Source of the DNA: an uncultured Bacteroidota bacterium
GTDB lineage: Bacteria > Bacteroidota > Bacteroidia > Chitinophagales > Chitinophagaceae
Length of the DNA: 8,580 nucleotides
Direction of reading: 5' to 3'
Assembly: GCA_903905685.1 (NCBI GenBank)
Contig: CAIVHI010000464.1
Span: 1-8,580, forward strand
Within the stretch, counting starts at the first letter, position 1; the number at the start of each line of letters is the position of its first letter. Shown piece by piece: positions 1 through 5,800 of the stretch. The notes beneath the pieces were generated by a model. The model was given only the letters and a program-made list of their open reading frames with translations. It was not told the DNA's origin and did no database searches. The position numbers and the translations under genes are program-made.

Positions 1-226
1 GGTTGTGGAAAAGCTCTTGGTAGAGGCACCCCATAGCCAGCCCCCGTTGCAGAGGGTCACCCGTTGCATAGAGCTCCCACAGCCCCTCGTCATTCCTAAA
101 CAACGTATTGTCACCCGACACCGCGCAGTGGTCGTTGAGCCAAGAGCCGCCGGGTATCGTGTGGTCCAAGCCGGCGGTCTCCGGCAACACTTTCACGGCA
201 TATTTGGGGTTTGTTGCACGTTCCAC
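1..226 (-). CDS. N-terminal fragment of a C45-like (NTN-hydrolase/acyltransferase family) protein, cut by the window edge
   Basis: Reading the minus strand from a GTG at 226-224 gives 75 uninterrupted codons that leave the window at base 1. The protein begins VERATNPKYAVKVLPE and later contains GDNTLFRNDEGLWELY (residues 38-53), then GDP..RGLAMG (56-66) and YQELF (69-73). From memory, the pattern (R)N-x-x-G-L-W-E-L-Y, then G-(D/N)-P-x-x-R-G-x-x-x-G and x-x-E-L is typical of the start of Bacteroidota peptidase-C45/acyl-CoA:6-aminopenicillanate acyltransferase-like proteins, which self-cleave at an internal Cys further downstream. That Cys would lie outside the window, so catalytic competence cannot be judged. 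The start is uncertain: a TAG lies directly before the GTG (229-227) and the first in-frame ATG is residue 65, too late. Relatives usually have an N-terminal signal or membrane segment, and none is seen here in any frame, so a truncated or frameshifted 5' end is possible. The gene is divergent from folD. Confidence 0.5.
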   Translation of the reverse strand, partial: MERATNPKYAVKVLPETAGLDHTIPGGSWLNDHCAVSGDNTLFRNDEGLWELYATGDPLQRGLAMGCLYQELFHN

Positions 227-249
227 CTAATGAGTTGGTTTGGGCTGAC

Positions 250-279
250 CAAATTAAATGCAATTCCACCAATTTGCAA
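250..279 (-). promoter_or_regulatory. Possible Bacteroidota-type promoter for the leftward C45-like gene
   Basis: On the minus strand, TTG (279-277) is followed after 19 bases by TTAATTTG (257-250). This is close to the Bacteroidota consensus of a -33 TTTG/TTG and a -7 TAnnTTTG, with one mismatch in the -7 box and an imperfect -33 box. Transcription would begin near 245 and give a leader of about 20 bases before the GTG at 226, which mildly supports that start. It is a short degenerate match in AT-rich DNA, so chance is a real alternative. Confidence 0.25.
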
Positions 280-337
280 CATGCCCCACGCTCCCAAAAT
301 ACATGGAACTTCGCTTTTTAGGATTCAAAACAAGATT

Positions 338-345
338 TACATTTG
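338..345 (+). promoter_or_regulatory. Possible -7 promoter box for folD
   Basis: TACATTTG is a full match to the Bacteroidota -7 consensus TAnnTTTG. The upstream region has only a T run (315-319) near the expected -33 position and no clear TTTG. If the box is active, transcription would start at about 349-350, on the folD ATG itself, and give a leaderless or nearly leaderless mRNA. No Shine-Dalgarno sequence lies before that ATG, which is consistent with this but does not prove it. Confidence 0.3.
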
Positions 346-349
346 TGAT

Positions 350-1228
350 ATGCAAATTCTGGACGGATTACTCGTATCGGGAGCCATTAAGGCCCAAATA
401 AAACAGGAAGTGGAAGACTGGCAGGCGGCAGGCGGCAAACGCCCGCACCTTGCAGCCGTATTGGTGGGCAACAACCCCGCAAGCGAGGCCTATGTGGGCA
501 ACAAGGTGCGCACCTGCGGCGAACTGGGTTTCGAGTCTACCCTGCTGCGCTTCAATACCGATATTACTGAGGCCGAACTGATTGCCGAGGTGCACCGCCT
601 GAACGACGACCCATCTGTAGACGGGATTTTGGTGCAGCTACCCTTGCCGAGCCATATTTCCGGCGATGTGGTCATCAACAACATCAGTCCCGATAAGGAT
701 GTTGATGGTTTCCACCCCATCACGCAAGGCAAGATGCTGCTGGGGCAGCCTTCGTTTCTACCCGCCACCCCATATGGCATACTACTGATGTTGGAGCACT
801 ACAATATCGACGTTACCGGCTTGCACTGTGTCGTTATTGGCCGCAGCAACATTGTGGGTACGCCTATGACGGTGCTGCTGAGCCGCAATGCCAAGCCCGG
901 CAATGCCACCGTCACCCTCACCCACTCCCGCACCAAAAACCTGAAAGAAATCACCTTGACCGCCGACGTCATCGTTGCAGCCATCGGCAAACCGATGTTC
1001 GTAACTGCCGACATGGTTCGGCCGGGTACAATCGTTATAGATGTGGGTATCAACCGCATTGCAGATGCATCGAAAAAGAGCGGCTTCCGCTTGGTTGGCG
1101 ATGTGGATTATGCCAATGTGGCTCCCCTGTGCAGTTACATCACCCCCGTGCCGGGCGGCGTAGGCCCCATGACCATCGTCGGGCTCATGAAGAATACAAT
1201 GGATGCAGTGAAAGGTAAGATGAAGTAG
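350..1228 (+). CDS. folD: Bifunctional methylenetetrahydrofolate dehydrogenase / methenyltetrahydrofolate cyclohydrolase
   Basis: FolD is a cytoplasmic enzyme that oxidises 5,10-methylene-THF to 5,10-methenyl-THF with NAD(P)+ and hydrolyses that to 10-formyl-THF, supplying one-carbon units for purine and formyl-Met-tRNA synthesis. The 292-residue product has the usual family length. Visible signatures: SEAYVGNK (residues 45-52) with the conserved Tyr48 and catalytic Lys52; DGILVQLPLP (91-100) with Gln96; DKDVDG (115-120) with the folate-binding Asp119; PATPYG (138-143); the Rossmann dinucleotide loop GRSNIVGTP (164-172); and PVPGGVGPMT (266-275) near the C-terminus. The frame is open for 115 codons further upstream, but homology starts at the ATG at 350 (MQILDGLLVSG), and the extension lies antisense to the neighbouring gene. 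There is no Shine-Dalgarno sequence. It is convergent with the membrane protein gene that follows, with a stem-loop between them. All key residues are present, so the enzyme should be functional. Confidence 0.97.
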   Translation: MQILDGLLVSGAIKAQIKQEVEDWQAAGGKRPHLAAVLVGNNPASEAYVGNKVRTCGELGFESTLLRFNTDITEAELIAEVHRLNDDPSVDGILVQLPLPSHISGDVVINNISPDKDVDGFHPITQGKMLLGQPSFLPATPYGILLMLEHYNIDVTGLHCVVIGRSNIVGTPMTVLLSRNAKPGNATVTLTHSRTKNLKEITLTADVIVAAIGKPMFVTADMVRPGTIVIDVGINRIADASKKSGFRLVGDVDYANVAPLCSYITPVPGGVGPMTIVGLMKNTMDAVKGKMK

Positions 1229-1251
1229 TTTTTTCTCCCATAATATGTTCA

Positions 1252-1282
1252 GACTGCGGCCATGTGCCGCAGTCGCCGTTTT
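1252..1282 (+). terminator. Stem-loop terminator after folD
   Basis: GACTGCGGC (1252-1260) and GCCGCAGTC (1266-1274) form a perfect 9-bp stem around the 5-base loop CATGT. The stem is followed by GCCG and four Ts (1279-1282), a short T tract offset from the stem. It begins 23 bases past the folD stop, in the gap between convergent genes. The minus strand has no T run after the stem, so it is better suited to ending folD than the oncoming gene. Confidence 0.6.
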
Positions 1283-1313
1283 GGATGGGTTACAGTTTGC
1301 GATGGTTTCCGGT

Positions 1314-2603
1314 TCACAGGCAGCCCTGCTTCACTTCATGCCACCAGCGGCCGTAATTCCACTGCCACTCCTTGCCGTCCCAAATCCCGGTTTTGTCGAA
1401 TTGGACCGACATGCGGACATTGTAATAGCACATGGCTACAAGGAACACCCCCAACACAAGCTTCGAAACCTTCTTTTTCGCCAAGGTTCGCTCTATGGCA
1501 ACAGCCAACGGGAATGCAAAAACCGGATAATAGTCGATGTAGCACCGGTGTCCGTATGCAGCGCCGAAAAACCACGCCCACCAACTGGCGAAGGTGTAGG
1601 TGATGATGCAGAATAGCACGGACACGCCAAAAGCGTTTGCCCTAACATCTTTCCAATAGCGCACCAAGCCAACGAACAGCAACAGCAAAACCGGCGAATA
1701 GAGGAGCAAGCCGTTCTGGGTGTCAAACAAAACCTCAAGTAATTTGGGGTTGTTCCAGTAGCAAAACGTTTCCTGCCCGTAGCTGTACATCACCCAATGC
1801 CCCGTCATCTCCTTCCAATACAGCAATTGCGGCACCATGGGCAGGATAAACAGCGGGATGAGGAAGTAGCCCTTTTTCGCATGCGTACGCAGAAACGCCC
1901 ACCTTTCGAGTAGCGCTTCCTTGGAATTGACCATAAAAAACGGCACAAAAAGCAGGAATTCCACATTGGTGGGCCTGATGAGCACCAACCAGCCGGATAG
2001 TAGCGCGATGCCTGCCGTTTTATGCCACCTGGGGTTGTCCAAAAACGACTGGAACAAGTAGAGTATCCATGCCGTGAGCGCAAAATCGTACACATGCGCC
2101 ATGCCCACATATTTGGTGGCGTAATGAAAATAATTGGTGCCTAAAAACAGGCATGCAGCAGTGAGCCAAGCCGTAACCCGGCGGAAGTGCCGTGTCAACA
2201 GCTTTACCAGCAACATCATCCCTATCGTGGTCCATACTGCGCAACATAAGCACATGGCGCGGTAGTACCACAATCCGTACCCGGTTGCGGGCAGGCCAAC
2301 CGCCTTCGTAATGCCACCCGCAACGACAAAAAACGGCGCAAAAAAATAGGATAATCCGCAGGTGTATTTGGAGTACTCCTCATTCAGTGCATTGCGCCTC
2401 AGGTCGGAGGTGCGTAGCTGGAGCGTGTGGCAGCTATGGTCCACAAACACCATGGGGAGGTAGCAGTAATATCCCTCCACATCGCCCCAAATAATGTGGT
2501 CTTGGCTATACCGGGTGCGGTGCGATGATGCGAAGTAGAACACCAGGACTGCTGCAAGCCCGAACGCAATTTGTTTGGTGGTGAACTTCATAGATGGATG
2601 CAT
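1314..2603 (-). CDS. Polytopic membrane protein, GT-C / PMT-like glycosyltransferase family
   Basis: Predicted inner-membrane protein of 429 residues with about 11-12 hydrophobic segments (roughly residues 10-26, 84-104, 115-135, 143-155, 168-187, 197-212, 214-225, 245-262, 297-316, 324-342, 359-371 and 381-395). The first loop after TM1 carries WGDVEGYYCYLP (39-50). Asp41-x-Glu43 sits where GT-C enzymes of the PMT/ArnT group have their acidic catalytic motif, and D-x-x-GYYxYLP is recurrent in uncharacterised Bacteroidota GT39-like proteins. LIRPTN (208-213) and an aromatic, charged WWAW...YGHR...DYYP stretch (341-360) also fit that group. Such enzymes transfer a sugar from a polyprenyl-phosphate donor on the periplasmic side; the substrate is not readable here. 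The start at 2603 is chosen because AGGA lies 9 bases upstream; the ATG at 2591 (MKFTTKQ, 425 residues) is nearly as good. The open frame reaches 2729, but that extra N-terminus is not membrane-like. The gene follows the giant surface protein gene on the same strand after 229 bases. Confidence 0.8.
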   Translation of the reverse strand: MHPSMKFTTKQIAFGLAAVLVFYFASSHRTRYSQDHIIWGDVEGYYCYLPMVFVDHSCHTLQLRTSDLRRNALNEEYSKYTCGLSYFFAPFFVVAGGITKAVGLPATGYGLWYYRAMCLCCAVWTTIGMMLLVKLLTRHFRRVTAWLTAACLFLGTNYFHYATKYVGMAHVYDFALTAWILYLFQSFLDNPRWHKTAGIALLSGWLVLIRPTNVEFLLFVPFFMVNSKEALLERWAFLRTHAKKGYFLIPLFILPMVPQLLYWKEMTGHWVMYSYGQETFCYWNNPKLLEVLFDTQNGLLLYSPVLLLLFVGLVRYWKDVRANAFGVSVLFCIITYTFASWWAWFFGAAYGHRCYIDYYPVFAFPLAVAIERTLAKKKVSKLVLGVFLVAMCYYNVRMSVQFDKTGIWDGKEWQWNYGRWWHEVKQGCL

Positions 2604-2612
2604 GTCCGATAA

Positions 2613-2616
2613 TCCT
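2613..2616 (-). promoter_or_regulatory. Weak Shine-Dalgarno AGGA for the GT-C protein
   Basis: On the minus strand AGGA (2616-2613) is 9 bases before the ATG at 2603. The alternative ATG at 2591 has no comparable purine motif, so this site is the main reason for preferring 2603. Shine-Dalgarno use is weak in Bacteroidota, so the support is modest. Confidence 0.3.
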
Positions 2617-2689
2617 GTTTGCAAGCGGAGTGGGAAATAGACACCCCGCATTTCAGCCCATAAACGTTGGACGACTCCACCGGATTGTC

Positions 2690-2697
2690 CAAAAATA
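2690..2697 (-). promoter_or_regulatory. Possible -7 promoter box for the GT-C protein
   Basis: On the minus strand this reads TATTTTTG, a match to TAnnTTTG, and would start transcription near 2685, about 80 bases before the ATG at 2603. No TTTG is seen at the -33 distance, so the call is weak. If real, it lies downstream of the stem-loop at 2777-2809 and would give this gene its own transcript. Confidence 0.2.
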
Positions 2698-2776
2698 CCT
2701 GTTTTTCGTAAACCTGGGTATAGGCTCAATCAGGCCTGCGTTGAATTGCACGGCTCCGCCATTTCCCCCAAAATCG

Positions 2777-2809
2777 GGCGGGGTGTCCCACCAAGTAGGG
2801 CACCCCGCC
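2777..2809 (-). terminator. GC-rich stem-loop after the giant surface-protein gene
   Basis: GGCGGGGTG (2777-2785) pairs perfectly with CACCCCGCC (2801-2809). CCC (2787-2789) pairs with GGG (2798-2800) across a one-base T bulge at 2786, leaving an 8-base loop. It starts 23 bases past the TGA of the minus-strand gene. On that strand seven Ts precede the stem (2816-2810) and only CGATTTTG follows, so the T tract is on the unusual side and the downstream U tract is short. Its position makes termination the best guess, but a 3'-end-stabilising or attenuating hairpin is possible. Confidence 0.42.
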
Positions 2810-2832
2810 AAAAAAACAATTTCGAATCGGCA

Positions 2833-5800
2833 TCAACGCCTCATCACCACGAGCTTGTCGCGATAGGTGTGCGTGCCGTCGGTCACTTCAACAATGTAGG
2901 CCCCTGCCGCAACGTCCAAACGGTCGACGGTGTAGGTGTTTTGACCCTGCTGAACCGTGGTTTCAAAAACCTTGTTGCCCGTGAGGTCGGTTATCGTCAC
3001 CACCAAGCCATTAGCCGATTCCGGCAAGGCTATGGTAACCATCCCGGCAGTAGGGTTGGGATAGAGCTTTATGGCACCTGCCGATATGATTTCGGGCACG
3101 CCGTTAAGGCTGTCGCATTGCGCCTTGGTATACACCGCAACCACAATCGTTGAGTCGGAAGACCCGCACGAGTTGGATATCGTGTATTTCAAAGTATCCT
3201 GCCCGGGAGCACCAACCAGTAGTAAACCCGTGGGCAAAATGGTGTCCATGACGTTGGATGACGTCCACACGCCGCCGCCGGGTATCCCATATAGGGTGTC
3301 GGGTGTCTCTGTGATGCATGCCCTCGACTTACCCGAAACCGCAGTAACCATCGGTGCCTGCAACACGGATATGCCTATTGCGGTAACCGCCGTTCCACAC
3401 ACATTGGTGACCAAGTATTTAATGCTGTCCAAGCCGGCAGCAATACCTGTAACAACACCGGCCTCAACCGAGGCAACCGCCAAGTTCAGGCTGTTCCAAT
3501 TGCCGCCAGCTACACTGTCGGAGAGGGTGAGCGTGCTTCCAACACATATCGAGTCTACCGGGCCGGTGATGGTGCCTGCCGTCGGCATAGCGATGATGGT
3601 CACTGCGACCGCGGCTCGGGCCGTACCGCAGAAATTGGTGACCAGATAAATCAACGAGTCGGTACCTGCCGTCACGCCGGTGAGGGAATCGCCGCTGAGG
3701 GACGCATTGCCGGAGGATGTGGTCCAAGTACCGCCGGGCACACTCTCGGAAACCGTAATGGTGGCACCCATGCACACGCTGCCGGCATCAGTAATGACAC
3801 CCGCTTGCGGCAATGGTTTCACCAATATCGTTTTGGAGGCGGTTGTGGTGCCGCAATAGTTGGGGAGGCTGTAAACTACGGTATCCTTGCCTACTGCCGC
3901 ACCGGTCACTACATCGCCCGAAAGCGACAAAACGGCATTCGTTACTGTCCAAGTACCCCCGGCTGTCACCCCGGTAAGGGTTTCGTTTTGCAACAGGCAG
4001 ATGCTGTCCGGGCCGGTAATCGTGCCGGGATTCATCGTGGATATGATGTTTATCGTGAAGGTGGATGTTGCCACACCACAGTAGTTGGTGACCGTGTAGA
4101 TAGCCGAATCCATGCCGGTACCCGTTGCAGCAACTATTCCGACACTGTCTATCGAAGCAATCGAGGGATTGGACAAACTCCAAACGCCACCCGTTGCAGT
4201 CTCTGTCAAGGTGAGGGAGGAACCCGTGCATAGGGTGTCGGTACTCGCCGTGATGATGCCCGATACCGGCAGGGGAAGCACCAAAATGGCGCTCTGGGCA
4301 ATGCCCGACCCGCAAGCATTGGTGACGGTGAAAATTACGGTATCCAAGCCGCCGGTAATACCCGAGAGCACACCACCGGTCGATATTGTGGCATTGCCGT
4401 TGCTGGTGCCCCAAGTGCCGCCGGATGCGGAGTCTAACAGCGTAGTGCTGGAGCCGGCACAAACGGTATCCAAACCAATAATCGCGCCCACAGTGGGGAA
4501 AGGTGCAAGATGTAGGGTGGTGGTCACCGGCGTGCCGCAACCGGTATTATAGGTTATCGTGACCGACCCACCCAAAATGCCATGAACTATGCCCGATGTA
4601 TTCACTATCGCAATAGCGGTGTCGCTGCTGGTCCAGATACCGCCTGCTGCTAAGTCAGACAGCGTAGTGGTTGCCCCCTCGCAGAAGGAGGTCGTACCGG
4701 TAATGCTGTCGGGCGCGGTCAAAACGCTGATTGCCAATTTGGTTGACGCTGTTCCACAGGCATTGGTGATGGTATATTTCACGGTATCGATACCCACTGC
4801 ATGACCGGTAACGATACCCGTGACGGAGATTTTCGCAAGGGTGGTATCAGTCATTATCCAAGTTCCGCCCGTAGCCGAATCGGACAATGTGGAGGTGCCT
4901 GAGGTACAGACGTAGGATGGGCCGGTTATGGTTGACACCACCGGCGTGGTGACCACATGAATTAGGCGGGAGGCTGAACCCGTGCCGCAACTGTTGGTTA
5001 CAGCATACTTGATAGTGGTGAACCCAAGAGCTACTGTCGATACGATTCCACCGGAAACCGTGGCTACGGCAGGCACGGTTGAAATCCACGACCCGGTACT
5101 GCCATCGGCGGTGTCGGTAAGGGTAAGCGTGCTGCCTATACAAACCGACATACTGTCTGTACCCGATATGGCTCCCGGATTGGGGAGTGCATTGATGGTG
5201 ATTACCGTTGTTGCAACCGCCGTGCCGCAACCATTCACTACGGAATAGCGCACGGTGTCTATGCCGGCTGAATGGCCGATAACGGTTCCACCGGTCACGA
5301 TTACATCTCCATTGGATGCACTCCAAGTGCCGCCAGATGTAGTATCGCTAAGCGTAATAGTGCCGCCCGCGCACACATTGCCCGGTCCCGAAATGGTGCC
5401 TGCAGCAGGTGCCGGACTTACCGACAATGTTTTGGTAGACATGCCGCATGCAGTGGTGTAGGTTATGGTGGCTGTTCCGTAAGCCCCGCCGGTAACAATG
5501 CCCGTGCTTATGGTAACGGAGGCGGTAGCAGGCGCGCTTGAGCTCCAGTTGCCCCCCGAGGCCGAATCGGTCAGGGTGATTTCGGTACCGAGACACAAGC
5601 CCGCAGGTCCCGAAATGGCAGAAGGTGTGGGTTGAACGGTGATGACGGACGTTGCCGCACAAGCAGAGCCCAGCAGGTAAGACACCGTGGCGGTGCCCGC
5701 ACCGATACCGGTTAAATTGCCCGAAGTGTCGATTGTAGCAGTGCCGGTGCCGGCTACTACACTCCAGATTCCTCCGGTAGTGCCGTCGGCCAAAGTGATG

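Noticed and set aside
5..349. N-terminal extension of folD in the same open frame
   Set aside because: FolD homology and normal length start at the ATG at 350. The upstream codons are antisense to the leftward C45-like frame and encode no folate-enzyme sequence.
1245..1616. Plus-strand frames over the end of the GT-C gene
   Set aside because: They are antisense to conserved parts of the membrane protein (including the WWAW...YGHR region) and show no domain of their own.
2604..2729. Longer start of the GT-C protein at 2729
   Set aside because: The extra 42 residues are polar and not membrane-like, and the frame passes through the possible promoter box. Starts at 2603 or 2591, directly before TM1, are more plausible.
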